Shown here: piece after piece, positions 43,565 through 53,859 of the stretch | Layout: each line of letters begins with the position of its first letter | Numbering within the stretch: position 1 is the stretch's first letter | Assembly: GCA_028703175.1 (NCBI GenBank) | Contig: JAQVNJ010000026.1 | Coordinates: 1 to 54,254, forward strand | Direction: 5' to 3' | Length of the DNA stretch: 54,254 bases | Source: JAAYCB01 sp012744395 | GTDB lineage: Bacteria > Planctomycetota > Planctomycetia > Pirellulales > Thermoguttaceae | Made by a program: the position numbers and the translations under genes | The notes under the pieces: model-generated | Databases searched by the model: none | The model's input: the letters and a program-made list of their open reading frames with translations, nothing else | Told to the model about the DNA's origin: nothing

Positions 43565-43895
43565 GCCCCGTAGGGTGGTCCAACGCGGTCCATTCCATGG
43601 GGGTCTGAACCGCCGTCGCACGCACGATCAGCGCCAGCGGCGGCATCACCAAGGCGGCAGCGGCGGCCCACCGCACTCCAGGGTGGTCCAACGCCGTCCA
43701 TTCCATGCGGCCTGAACTGCCGTCGCACGCACGATCAGCGCCAGCGCCGGCATCACCAAGGCGGCAGCGGCGACCCACCGCGCCCCGTAGGGTGGTCCAA
43801 CGCGGTCCATTCCATGGGGGTCTGAACCGCCGTCGCACGCACGATCAGCGCCAGCGGCGGCCCGCCGCCGGCCGCTCCGCGCCGACCTACGGCGT
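43565..43895. repeat. Three-copy ~108-bp tandem array with inverted terminus
   Basis: GGGTGGTCCAACGC starts at 43573, 43681 and 43790 (periods 108 and 109). Units contain GTCGCACGCACGATCAGCGC and AAGGCGGCAGCGGCGGCCCA. The third unit is cut off after CAGCGGCGGC (about 43862), and the array ends with GCGCCGACCTACGGC (43880-43894). That end is an inverted CCGTAGG, and its TAG is the stop codon of the esterase gene. Confidence 0.88.
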
Positions 43896-44780
43896 CTTCT
43901 TGCCCAGCAGCCCGCGGCTCCTCATCCAGGCCTCGCACCGCGCCGGCCAGGTCGAACAGGGATTGTCGCTCGGGCGGAGGCCGAAGCCGTGGCCGCCGGA
44001 TGCGTAGACGTGCAACTCGCCCGGCACCCCGGCCTTCTTCATCGCCAGGAACATCGCGATGCTGTTCTCGGCGCTGATCCCGTCGTCGCCCGCATGGGCG
44101 AAGAAGATCGGCGGAGTCTTCTCGCCGACGCGAATCTCCGCCGCCAGCTGGCTGCTCTTTTCCACGAGCAAGTAGGCCGGGTAGACGAGCACGGCGAAGT
44201 CGGGCCGGCAGCTCACCTTGTCGACCTCGTCGATCGGCTCGTAGTGCCGCCGGTCGAAGTTCGTCGACGCCGTGGCGGCCAGGTGCCCGCCGGCGGAGAA
44301 CCCGAGGATGCCGATCCGCTCGGGATCGATCTTCCACTCGGCGGCCTTGGAGCGGACGAGGCTCACCGCCCGCTGCGCGTCCTGCAACGGCGCCTCGTGC
44401 TTCTCCAGGTCCTTGCGGCGCGGGACGCGGTACTTGAGGACGATCCCGGTCGCGCCGATCGAATTCAGCCACTCGGCGACTTCGGTGCCTTCCAGGTCCA
44501 TGGCGAGGATGTTGTAGCCGCCGCCGGGACAGATGACCACCGCCGCGCCGGTGTCGCTCTCCGCCGCCGGCTTGTAGACGGAGACGGTCGGCCGGCTGAC
44601 GTTCATCAGCCGCGCGACCGGTTTGCCTCCCCTGTCCGGCGCAAGTTGCTCGGCGCCGATATCGCCCTTTTCGCCCGGCGCCGCTCCCGGCCAGACATCC
44701 AGGGCCGCCGCCGGCTCGATCGCCCGGCCGTTTGCGGACAGCAGGAAAAAGACGCAAAAAGTCGCCACGAGAAATCGCAT
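43887..44780 (-). CDS. Secreted alpha/beta hydrolase (BD-FAE/acetyl-esterase type)
   Basis: 297 residues from ATG 44780 with signal peptide FLVATFCVFFLLSANGRAIE; a longer reading to the right overlaps the opposite-strand dehydrogenase remnant. Oxyanion motif VVICPGGGYN (81-90), nucleophile elbow GFSAGGH with Ser162, acid likely in AHAGDDG (about Asp232), and His264 in GGHGFGL. Members remove acetyl or feruloyl groups from plant polysaccharides; PPIFFAHAGDDGISAENS is typical. The stop TAG is part of the repeat end at 43889. Confidence 0.9.
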   Translation of the reverse strand: MRFLVATFCVFFLLSANGRAIEPAAALDVWPGAAPGEKGDIGAEQLAPDRGGKPVARLMNVSRPTVSVYKPAAESDTGAAVVICPGGGYNILAMDLEGTEVAEWLNSIGATGIVLKYRVPRRKDLEKHEAPLQDAQRAVSLVRSKAAEWKIDPERIGILGFSAGGHLAATASTNFDRRHYEPIDEVDKVSCRPDFAVLVYPAYLLVEKSSQLAAEIRVGEKTPPIFFAHAGDDGISAENSIAMFLAMKKAGVPGELHVYASGGHGFGLRPSDNPCSTWPARCEAWMRSRGLLGKKTP

Positions 44781-45029
44781 GGTTGTCGCTCCGGGCTGGA
44801 TGGGTTCGATTCGACGCTTGAACCAACCGGCTGGTTCCATCGGATTATCTTCGTCCATGGCGCGGTTCCTGCCAAGCTGGTCGTGATAGTCTCCATGGGG
44901 AAAGCTCAAAAAAGGCTGATCGCCCTGTCGGGCCCTTCCTGCGTGGGCAAGGGGCCGCTGCTCGCCGGCCGCGTGCCGCGGGCAGCCGAAAAATGGGAAT
45001 GCAAAATGCTCTGACGGGAGATAGAACCG

Positions 45030-45503
45030 ATGACTGCCCAGCCCTGGGTGGCGATTGCCGATTTTATCAGCGACGACCTCGAGCCCGAGCGAGGCGTTCT
45101 GGGCGAGGTCGCCGGCGTGGTTGCCCTCGACGCAACGAACGAGGAGCAGCTCATCGGGCGGATCGAGGACGCCGCCGCGATCGTCCTCTATCACGCCATC
45201 TCGATCACGCGGCCGACGATCGTGCGGCTCAAGTGCTGCAAGCTGATCGTCCGCGCCGGCGTCGGCTACGACAACGTCGATTGGCGGTGCGCCCGCGAGC
45301 GGGGAATCCCCGTGGCGATCGTGCCCGACTACGGGTCGGAAGAAGTGGCCGACACGGCAATCGCGATGGCCATGGCGCTTGCGCGCGGGGTTCACTTACA
45401 GAACTCGCGGTTGAGGGCGGGGCGGGGACCCTGGAACTACACGCAGGCGGTTCCCCTGACACCGAGCCTGCGAGCCCGGCAGTCGGCTTTTCGCCACTGC
45501 TGA
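45030..45503 (+). pseudogene. D-2-hydroxyacid dehydrogenase, N-terminal fragment
   Basis: The first 145 residues form the catalytic half of a D-isomer-specific 2-hydroxyacid dehydrogenase (SerA/CtBP-like): EEQLIGRIEDAAAIVLYHAI, LIVRAGVGYDNVDWRCARER, and EEVADTAIAMAMALARGVHL. At ARGPWNYTQAVPL the next element should be the Rossmann GxGxxG dinucleotide domain. Instead the frame ends in TPSLRARQSAFRHC. So the NAD-binding half is missing, and foreign coding sequence follows directly. Confidence 0.8.
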
Positions 45504-46300
45504 TTCCCGTTGTGGACCCGCAGGGAAGAGTCAGCGAGTTGGACGGATTTGACGGCTGGCTTGAGACCCACGACGGATACGACATTCTCTGGCAAGACAG
45601 TCTTTCGATGCATGTCATGCAGCCGGACGGCACGGCGCGGCAGATTTACCAGTCCGACGCAGGCTACGTTCGTGTAATCTCGGCCGCTTTTGATGGTCAT
45701 TACGCATGGTTCGCGTTGAGCAAGAACCACGAGGGCAAATTGGAGTTCGCGATTCTCTTGGTGGAGCCAAGAACGCGGAAGACATGGGCATTGGGAGCGG
45801 AAGACGGATTCGCGGGGCTGGTTCCCACGCCCAGCAGGAACGCTCCAACCATGCCCAAGGTGGTAGTCGCGCCGATTGCCGTGGGCAAGGCAATTATGTT
45901 CGGAACAGGAAAGGGCCAAAGGATCGGCGTGGCCGAACTTGGCGATCGAGACGCGATTCGTTTTCGCGTGATTCCAATCTCTGGAGAGTGGGATGTTCGA
46001 GACCTCCAGCCGATTCGCGCGTTGTCCCTCTGGTCAGAAGGACAATCGATGGATTCCGAAGCGGCCCGCGTATTGGTTGAGTACGAGACTCCATCCCCCG
46101 GCTGGATCCTGATCGACCCGAAATCATTCGATGTCACTGTGCTCGAAGCGGATCGCTACGACCATGCTTACGGGCTGTGGCAAAATGGCAGCTATTACTA
46201 CGTGAAGGTGCTTGACCGGAGCAGCCGCAGACCCCCGCGCGCCTTGGTCCGACTCGACTGGTCCGCAGCGAATCCCGAGTTGCTCTTGGAAGGCGTCGTC
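45475..46300 (+). pseudogene. Internal fragment of a beta-propeller-like protein
   Basis: From about 45475 one plus-strand frame encodes a continuous, well-composed peptide: LIPVVDPQGRVSELDGFDGW, LSMHVMQPDGTARQIYQSDA, AAFDGHYAWFALSKNHEGKL, TWALGAEDGFAGLVPTPSRN and further strands to VRLDWSAANPELLLEGVVGD. It has blade-like repeats but no start codon context of its own. The upstream side joins the dehydrogenase remnant; the downstream side shifts frame near 46290-46310. Family not identified. Confidence 0.6.
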
Positions 46301-46934
46301 GGAGATTGTTCGCACCGTCCGCGCGCCGGAGGCGTTTGCGACGAGGTTGGCGTTTTCGCCGGACACGAAATTGCTGGCCGGCTGGTGCGTCCTCGACCTG
46401 CATGTCTGGGACACCGCCACGGGGGAGAAGAAATGCTCCGTTCGATGCGACCCGGACAGCCGGCTCGGCGGCTTCTCACCCGACGGAAGATGGCTTCTCG
46501 TGCAGGAAGACGGCACGCTTGCCCTGAAGGAATCCGAGACGGGCCGGACCGCCCATGAGGCGAAGGAATTCGCAGCGGCCGTCGGTTTTGCCTCCGATGG
46601 CTCGGTTCTGGGGGTCCGCGCGGCAACGATTTCACGTTGGATTCCCCAATCCGGAGAATTCAAGACCCTTGTGGCCGATTTTGCCGAGACGCCGCTCTGC
46701 CTGTCTCCCGATGGCCAGTACGTCGTCTCCGTTCGGCCCCCGGTGACCGTCCAGGACAAGCCGGACGACCCGGCCTCCTATGCCGCAAGCCTCTGGAGTC
46801 TGAAGACGGGGCGGCGGCAGTCGGAATTTCTCGGCCATGCAGACGCCGTCACCTGCGCGCTGTTCATGCCGGACGGCAAGACGCTCCTGACGGGCAGCAG
46901 GGACGGAACGGTTCGCTTCTGGAGCATTCCCTAG
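46295..46934 (+). pseudogene. WD40-repeat C-terminal fragment
   Basis: Frame resumes in another phase near 46300 with WD40-type blades: FATRLAFSPDTKLLAGWCVL then DLHVWDTATGEKKCSV, GGFSPDGRWLLVQEDGTLAL, LCLSPDGQYVVSVRPPVTV, SLWSLKTGRRQSEFLGHADA, and FMPDGKTLLTGSRDGTVRFW. No start codon or N-terminal domain is present in phase, so it is the tail of a former kinase- or propeller-type protein. It may belong with the 45475 fragment through a single frameshift. Confidence 0.6.
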
Positions 46935-47089
46935 CGCGGTTCCCGGTCGGGGCCCGAAGGAACGTGTTCTCGCGCAACCGTTCAAGGATAACGGTCCCGA
47001 CTGGATTTCTTCGAAGAAGGGTGGAATCCGGGGCCGCCCGGCGGGTAAGATGTGGGTCCCGTTTCCCCTCCGGCATAGAAAGGCTGCCC

Positions 47090-48037
47090 ATGAAACAACC
47101 CTTCCTTACCCGCCGCCAGATGTGCCGCCTGCTGGCCGCCGGCTCGGCCGCGGCTTGCCTGCCACTGGACATCCCATCCGCCGCATCCGCCGCCGGGCCG
47201 CCCAAGTTCCAGCTCCACTATGCCCTGGCCTCGAGCATGTACGGCAAGCTGCCGCTGGAGGAGATCGCTGGCGAGGTCCACAAGATCGGCGCCGAGCGGA
47301 TCGATCTCTGGCCCGAGCATCACGCCAACCAGCGCGAGCAGATGGAGGCGATGGGCCACGACAGATTCGCCGCACTGCTCGCCGAGCACGGCGTCAAGCT
47401 GGGCATGACGACCCGCTACGATCTGGGCCCCTTCGGCCTGGCGGACGAGATCCGCATGTTGCAGAAGTTCGGCGGATCGCTCGTTGTCACCGGCAGCGCG
47501 GGCCCGAAGGACGTGGTCGGCGCGGAAGCCAAGGCGGCGGTGGCTCAATTCGTCGAGAAGATGAAGCCCCACGTGGAACTGGCCGAACAATGCGGCGTGA
47601 CGATCGGGATCGAGAACCACGGCAAGGCCCTGGTGGCCAGCCCCGATTCGATTCGCTACCTGGCCGAAGCCGCCACGAGCCCGTTCCTCGGTATCGCCTT
47701 GGCGCTGTATCATCTGCCCCAAGACGAAGAACAGCTCGCCCGGCTGATCGAGGACCTCGGACCCAAGCTGGTCCATTTCTACGCCTGTCAATACGGGCGG
47801 AACTGCATGGAGAAGCTGCCCAAGCAGCAGGAGCTGGAGCAGATGCCGGGGCGCGGCTCGCTCGACTTCCGCCCGATCGTTGCCGCACTGAAACGGATCG
47901 GCTATGCTCGCTGGACGGAGATCTTCATGCACCCGGTGCCGCGCGGCATCCCGATCATGAAGACTCTTCAGGCCGTGACGGCGGAGATCAACACCGCCCG
48001 CGCCTACCTGAGCGCTTGCCTGGCCGAGGCAACCTGA
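47090..48037 (+). CDS. Tat-exported TIM-barrel sugar isomerase/epimerase-like protein
   Basis: 315 residues from ATG 47090 (GAAAGG about 7 bp upstream). Tat leader FLTRRQMCRLLAAGSAAACL. The AP endonuclease 2/xylose isomerase-like barrel shows LPLEEIAGEVHKIGAERIDL, metal-site strands CGVTIGIENHGKALVASPDS and LVHFYACQYGRNCMEKLPKQ, and a late RIGYARWTEIFMHP. The expected metal ligand Glu in GIENH is present. Function is probably in sugar catabolism alongside the oxidoreductase gene 102 bp downstream, a pairing common in Planctomycetes. Confidence 0.88.
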   Translation: MKQPFLTRRQMCRLLAAGSAAACLPLDIPSAASAAGPPKFQLHYALASSMYGKLPLEEIAGEVHKIGAERIDLWPEHHANQREQMEAMGHDRFAALLAEHGVKLGMTTRYDLGPFGLADEIRMLQKFGGSLVVTGSAGPKDVVGAEAKAAVAQFVEKMKPHVELAEQCGVTIGIENHGKALVASPDSIRYLAEAATSPFLGIALALYHLPQDEEQLARLIEDLGPKLVHFYACQYGRNCMEKLPKQQELEQMPGRGSLDFRPIVAALKRIGYARWTEIFMHPVPRGIPIMKTLQAVTAEINTARAYLSACLAEAT

Positions 48038-48051
48038 AAAAGACTCCCCTG

Positions 48052-48135
48052 GTTCCCAAGCTCCAGCCCGGGAACGAGCCCGGAAGCAAAAACCGAACCC
48101 TGAACCCTGAACCCTCTAGCTGAACCCCGAACCCT
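48052..48135. repeat. Palindrome copy and GAACCCTGAACCCT tract
   Basis: GTTCCCAAGCTCC then AGCCCGGGAAC at 48052-48075 is a diverged copy of the 24-bp palindrome. A GAACCCTGAACCCTGAACCC tract follows at 48095, and again as GAACCCCGAACCCTT to 48135. The complement of the tract is at 7651-7677, again beside an oxidoreductase gene. Confidence 0.7.
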
Positions 48136-48139
48136 TCTG

Positions 48140-49444
48140 ATGCTCCACCCCCGCCGCCGTTTCCTCAAGACATCCGCCGCGGTCCTCGGCTCCGGCGGAC
48201 TGGTGCCCTACATTTTCACGGCCGACGCCGAGGCCCGCACAGCGCCCCGAAGCGCCAACGACCGGTTCCGCATCGGATCGATCGGGATGCGGTACCAGGG
48301 CACGGTGATTGCCGAGAAGGCCCGCGCGGACGGCGATATTGTGGCCATCGCCGACGTCGATCGCCATGTCCGCGAGCAGGCCCGCGCGGCCTTCGGCAGC
48401 ACGCCGCTGATCTTCGAAGACTACCGCAAGCTGCTCGATCGCCAGGATATCGACGTGGTGACGATCGGCGCGCCCGACCACTGGCACACGAAGATGGTGA
48501 TCGACGCCTGCCGGGCGGGCAAGGACGTTTACGTGGAGAAGCCGCTGACCTTGACCGTCGACGAAGGCAAGCTGCTCACCCGGGTGGTCAAGGAGACGGG
48601 CCGGATTGTCCAGGTCGGCTCCTGGCAGCGATCCGACCACAACTGCCGGCTGGCCGTCGAACTCGTCCGCCAGGGCCGGATCGGCAAGCTGGAGACGGTC
48701 GAGGTCATCCTGGGAAAGAACGTCACCGGCGGCCCGTTCCCCGAGCGGCCCGTCCCCGGCCATTTCAACTGGGACATGTGGCAGGGCCAGACGCCGGACG
48801 TGCCGTACATTGAACAGCGTTCGCATTACACGTTCCGCTGGTGGTATGAATACTCCGGGGGACAGATGACCGACTGGGGCGCCCACCACCTGGACATCGC
48901 CCAATGGGGCATCGGCGAGCTGCCGATCGAGATCGACGGCAAGGCCCGGATGCCGGGGGTGAAAGACGGCTACAACGTGGCCGTCGACTTCGAAGCCCGC
49001 TATGTCTATCCCAGCGGCGTCGTGATGACGGTCAGCGACACCGGCCGGAACGGCATCATGTTCTCCGGCGCGCAGGGGCGGATTTTCGTCAACCGGGGGA
49101 CCGTCTCGGGCAAGCCGGTCGAGGACCTGGCGTCGAATCCCCTGCCGCGCGAAGCGTTCCAGCTCTACGACTTCGACAATCTCGACCGCCCGGCCCGGGT
49201 GGGCAAGCTCGACGCGATCATCAACCACATGGGCAATTTCTTCGACTGTGTCCGCCAGCGCCGCCGGCCTCTTTCCGAGGTGGTCGGCCAGCATCAGTCG
49301 GTCACGACCTGCCATCTGGGCAATATTTCGATGCGGCTCGGCCGCCCCCTCAAGTGGGACCCGGCCGCGGAGACTTTTCCGGGCGATGCCGAGGCGAATG
49401 CCATGCTCAGCCGCGCCCAGCGGAAGGGGTACGAGGTCGTCTAG
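48140..49444 (+). CDS. Tat-exported Gfo/Idh/MocA-family oxidoreductase (second copy)
   Basis: 434 residues. Tat leader PRRRFLKTSAAVLGSGG begins at residue 4. Rossmann segment RFRIGSIGMRYQGTV lacks the usual GxGxxG (reads GSIGMRYQG), then IVAIADVDRH, DVVTIGAPDHWHTKM, VYVEKPLTLTVDEG (EKP motif), and GGQMTDWGAHHLDIAQWGIG (substrate-site His). It is a typical planctomycete NAD(P)-dependent sugar oxidoreductase. The altered glycine motif may change cofactor binding. Co-oriented with the isomerase-like gene. Confidence 0.92.
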   Translation: MLHPRRRFLKTSAAVLGSGGLVPYIFTADAEARTAPRSANDRFRIGSIGMRYQGTVIAEKARADGDIVAIADVDRHVREQARAAFGSTPLIFEDYRKLLDRQDIDVVTIGAPDHWHTKMVIDACRAGKDVYVEKPLTLTVDEGKLLTRVVKETGRIVQVGSWQRSDHNCRLAVELVRQGRIGKLETVEVILGKNVTGGPFPERPVPGHFNWDMWQGQTPDVPYIEQRSHYTFRWWYEYSGGQMTDWGAHHLDIAQWGIGELPIEIDGKARMPGVKDGYNVAVDFEARYVYPSGVVMTVSDTGRNGIMFSGAQGRIFVNRGTVSGKPVEDLASNPLPREAFQLYDFDNLDRPARVGKLDAIINHMGNFFDCVRQRRRPLSEVVGQHQSVTTCHLGNISMRLGRPLKWDPAAETFPGDAEANAMLSRAQRKGYEVV

Positions 49445-49594
49445 GCGGCGGGCAATCCGCGACGTGCCGCCCCCCGGCACGCGGCCGGCGGCGGGGGCGA
49501 ATCTTGCCAATTCAACCGCCGCGCCGCATACTGGAGGTTGTCGCGCGTCGGCAGAAAGACTGCGAAGTTGACCTCCAACCGGAATCGTCCCGCG

Positions 49595-51262
<1,668 letters not shown>

Positions 51263-51326
51263 CAGACACACGGGCCGGTGGTAAAAGTAAGGTTCCCGCC
51301 AGGTGTGGGACGAAAAGACAGCCTCT

Positions 51327-51399
51327 GCCCCCATCGTCTAGTGGCCTAGGACGTCGGATTCTCAGTCCGAAAGCCGGGGTTCGACTCCCCGTGGGGGTG
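51327..51399 (+). tRNA. tRNA-Glu (anticodon CTC)
   Basis: GCCCCCA acceptor pairs with TGGGGGT (G-T closing pair), D-arm region TCTAGTGGCCTAGGA, anticodon arm GTCGGATTCTCAGTCCGA with loop anticodon CTC, and T-arm CGGGGTTCGACTCCCCG. No CCA is encoded. All four stems fold, and the D-loop GG and T-loop TTCGA are present. The end is immediately followed by a terminator. Confidence 0.97.
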
Positions 51400-51403
51400 C
51401 TTC

Positions 51404-51427
51404 AGCCCGGTTTTGCCGGGCTTTTTT
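51404..51427 (+). terminator. Rho-independent terminator of tRNA-Glu
   Basis: AGCCCGG, loop TTTTG, CCGGGCT, then TTTTT: a strong 7-bp stem with a U tract, directly after the tRNA. Confidence 0.93.
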
Positions 51428-51738
51428 CGTGCGATCATCTTTCGCAAAACTTTATTTGGCAAGGACTAGCGACATGGATGCGTTTCTGCCGACTCGGACT
51501 GGGTGGCCTGTTGGGTAGCCTTTCGGGCATATACTTGGGTAGTCTTTGATAGAGGAAAGGAGAGGCATATCGCTGGTCGTAGTCGAGGGCGATCTCCACG
51601 AGCACCGGCACCTCCACATCCACGAGGCTCCCCGGCCGCAGCGAGTGCAGGGGGAGATCCGCCGCTACGAGATGGAACGGGACGAGCGCTGCGAACGGCT
51701 TCGCCGAGCGTACGAGGCCAACGTCCGTGCGATAAGGC
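51428..51738. other. Decayed stretch downstream of tRNA-Glu
   Basis: About 310 bp. The minus frame reads LPLHSLRPGSLVDVEVPVLV then EIALDYDQRYASP, which could be a fragment of a lost gene, but I recognise no family and no start. The region has lower GC than its surroundings. No intact integrase or att repeat to the tRNA 3' end was found nearby. Confidence 0.35.
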
Positions 51739-51897
51739 ATGAGCGGCAGCTACTTCGATCAATCCGCCGCAGCTCTGATGAAGGATGTGGGTGAGGCAAT
51801 CCTCCGTCAGGCACGGCTGACCAAGGACATGGACGTCCTCGACTACGGCTGTGGGACTGGACTGGTGGGCCTCTTCCTTTTGCCGCATGTCCGTTAG
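51739..51897 (+). pseudogene. SAM-dependent methyltransferase, N-terminal stub
   Basis: A frame starting MSGSYFDQSAAALMKDVGEA continues to VLDYGCGTGLVGLFLLPHVR and stops with TAG at 51895. DYGCGTG is motif I of class I methyltransferases. Only 52 residues remain of a normal 200 or more, so the gene is truncated. Following sequence (51898-52111) shows a short DVNRDGY frame, possibly an EF-hand/dockerin-like scrap, and nothing else. Confidence 0.65.
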
Positions 51898-52111
51898 CGT
51901 CACTGGCAAGGGACGACAGCAAGTGATCCACAACGCACCAGAACGAACACGGCAATCCGCATCATCGCAGCTCCGATTCACTGACGTGAACCGCGACGGC
52001 TATCGCCTGCCCCAAATTCCTTCCGATCGAGCAAAGCCGTAGTCCTGCTGGGACTCCTGCTGACTAGCCCCCAGTTCACAGGCCAACAGACGGGAGGCCG
52101 TCTTCCCAGCG

Positions 52112-53011
52112 TTACTTCATCGGGTGCATCTTGAAGAACGTCCACATCAGGTCATTGGCTGAAATATCAAGTGTGGACCTGCCGTAACGGTCGCCAGAGC
52201 GTTCCATTCCCGGCCAGGTATGACCGCCACCCTTGATCATGTACAGTACGACCCTCGTGTTATCGTCGCCCGACTCGTACTCGATGCGTACAACCTTCGT
52301 GCCGTCCAGAGCTGTATTCGGCATGGCCGTGACGCCCGGTCTTTCCGGGCAGTTATTGGCTTTAGCCCAGGCTTGGATGGTCCGTTCGACCGACGTGAAT
52401 CTGAGTTCTTGCAGCATCTCTTGAGTCGGTCCATTCCAAGGCACCATCTCATCGTGAGTCCCATGAAAATGGATTACCGACATCGGACGCTGTGACCCAG
52501 GCAGATCGACCCCCATCGTTCCACCGACAGGAGCGATCGCTGCGATCCGATCTGATAGCTCGACCGCAAGTCGATAACACATCATCGCTCCGTTCGAATG
52601 GCCCGTGGCATATACTCTCTTTGGATCGACGTTCACAACCTGAGCTAGGTTGTCAAGAAGTCGTTTCACGAACTCCACGTCGTCGGGGTGATCCTTGCGA
52701 CTGAGGCCGCCTGAATTCCATGTGAGCAACGTGTTGCTGAGCCTCTTGCCGTTGGGATACACAGCGACGAATCCCGCTTCGTCGGCTTTCTTATTCATGC
52801 CGGAGAAATCCGAGATGAAGTATCCGTTGGCGGCTGCCCCATGGAACACCAAGACAACGGGCGTCGGCGTCTGGGGGTCATAGTCAGGCGGCAGATGAAG
52901 GAGGTAAGAGCGATTGATCCCTCCGACGAAGACGGTCCGAACAGCGTGGGGTTCCGTCGATGGTTCCGCAGCAGCCACGATCGCCAGAAGAAGAAGAGTT
53001 TGGAGCATCAT
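52112..53011 (-). CDS. PHB depolymerase-family esterase (LpqC-like)
   Basis: 299 residues with signal peptide LLLLAIVAAAEP. Alpha/beta-hydrolase signatures: PVVLVFHGAAANG (oxyanion, about 51-63), VYATGHSNGAMMCYRLA with Ser139, HFHGTHDEMVPW with Asp187, and GGGHTWPG His near 268. This matches the poly(3-hydroxybutyrate) depolymerase/feruloyl-esterase family, which releases esterified groups from polymers outside the cytoplasm. Either Met1 or Met2 may start it. GC is lower and codon use looks less biased than in the housekeeping block, compatible with acquisition. Confidence 0.9.
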   Translation of the reverse strand: MMLQTLLLLAIVAAAEPSTEPHAVRTVFVGGINRSYLLHLPPDYDPQTPTPVVLVFHGAAANGYFISDFSGMNKKADEAGFVAVYPNGKRLSNTLLTWNSGGLSRKDHPDDVEFVKRLLDNLAQVVNVDPKRVYATGHSNGAMMCYRLAVELSDRIAAIAPVGGTMGVDLPGSQRPMSVIHFHGTHDEMVPWNGPTQEMLQELRFTSVERTIQAWAKANNCPERPGVTAMPNTALDGTKVVRIEYESGDDNTRVVLYMIKGGGHTWPGMERSGDRYGRSTLDISANDLMWTFFKMHPMK

Positions 53012-53275
53012 CTGCTGTTTCTCTCTTGAAGCAGGCCAGGCGAAGAGCTTTGCAGCTACACCCTTCCCGGCTTCCCCAGTTGCCCCAGGCGAGAGCAGCC
53101 CCTTGCCGTTTGCGCTTTGTCAGCCAATGGGAGACTCAGCCAACGCCGAAAGCTACCCTTACAAAAAGGGTTCTGCTCGGTGGGCGGGAAAGATCAGTTT
53201 GCCATCCTTGGGTTGAGAAACGCCGGTATCGTTCAGGGCCTCGTGGCCGAGAAAAGAGGAGAAGTCGTTGTGGAA

Positions 53276-53473
53276 CTATACCGGCCTGACGTTTTCGGCA
53301 GATGGTCCTTTTGGGCCTCGGGCTTCCGTGAATGACACCTTTTGCCCTTCATGGAGTTCGTCGAAACGGACACCTTCGAGGCTCGATGAATGGAAGAACA
53401 GGTCTTTGTCGCCTCCCGTTCCGATGAATCCGAAGCCTCTGTCCGTCAGGCGCTTGATCGTACCTTCCGCCAT
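53276..53473 (-). CDS. Cold-shock domain protein
   Basis: 65 residues from ATG 53473 (AAGGAA about 9 bp upstream); a longer reading adds non-family residues. RNP1 is DRGFGFIG and RNP2 is DLFFHSSSL, preceded by MAEGTIKRLT. It is a single OB-fold RNA/ssDNA chaperone. The long 5' region (53474-53620) could hold a thermosensitive leader as in CspA, but I cannot show a structure. Confidence 0.95.
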   Translation of the reverse strand: MAEGTIKRLTDRGFGFIGTGGDKDLFFHSSSLEGVRFDELHEGQKVSFTEARGPKGPSAENVRPV

Positions 53474-53623
53474 TTTCTGCGTTTCCTTTGAGATTCCCCA
53501 GATTGACACCACCCGTTTTTACAATTGAGGGCTGGTCGCCAACCGTTGAAAGAAGTCTAACCCACGAAGGTGACGGTACACAAGCAGCTACGGAACAAAC
53601 ACACGGATTGTCCCGAATCGCCT

Positions 53624-53770
53624 TCATGCACTCATCCACGGAGGGGACCGTCCAAACCCGGGTCCGTCGCCCGACTCCAACTCGATCGAGCCGTCGCTGA
53701 CCTTCTGGACGCTGTAGTACTTCAGCGTCACGTCCTCGCCGAAGCCATACGCCGGCCCGGTGGCCCGGAC
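53624..53770 (-). pseudogene. Type I restriction subunit R (HsdR)-like remnant
   Basis: The minus frame gives GPAYGFGEDVTLKYYSVQKV then SDGSIELESGDGPGFG. HsdR proteins carry a segment of the form DLxYYRLQKISEGSIxLxxG before GPTEVGTG (from memory), which this matches. Only some 45 residues survive, with no ATPase or nuclease motif, so it is a fragment. Confidence 0.5.
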
Positions 53771-53791
53771 GGGGCAGACGCGCGGGCGACT

Positions 53792-53845
53792 GTCTGTCGC
53801 AATCTGTCGCAATCTGTCGCGATTTTCTGTCGCGATATGTCGCAA
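53792..53845. repeat. Five TGTCGC-containing ~10-bp repeats
   Basis: TGTCGC recurs at 53795, 53805, 53815, 53828 and 53838, mostly as AATCTGTCGC with helical-turn spacing. Unit size is too short for CRISPR. It lies between the HsdR-like and Fic-like remnants. Confidence 0.8.
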
Positions 53846-53859
53846 TACTTCACAAGTCC

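Noticed and set aside
53792..53845. CRISPR-like array
   Set aside because: Repeat units are about 10 bp with no spacers of constant length and no cas genes nearby.
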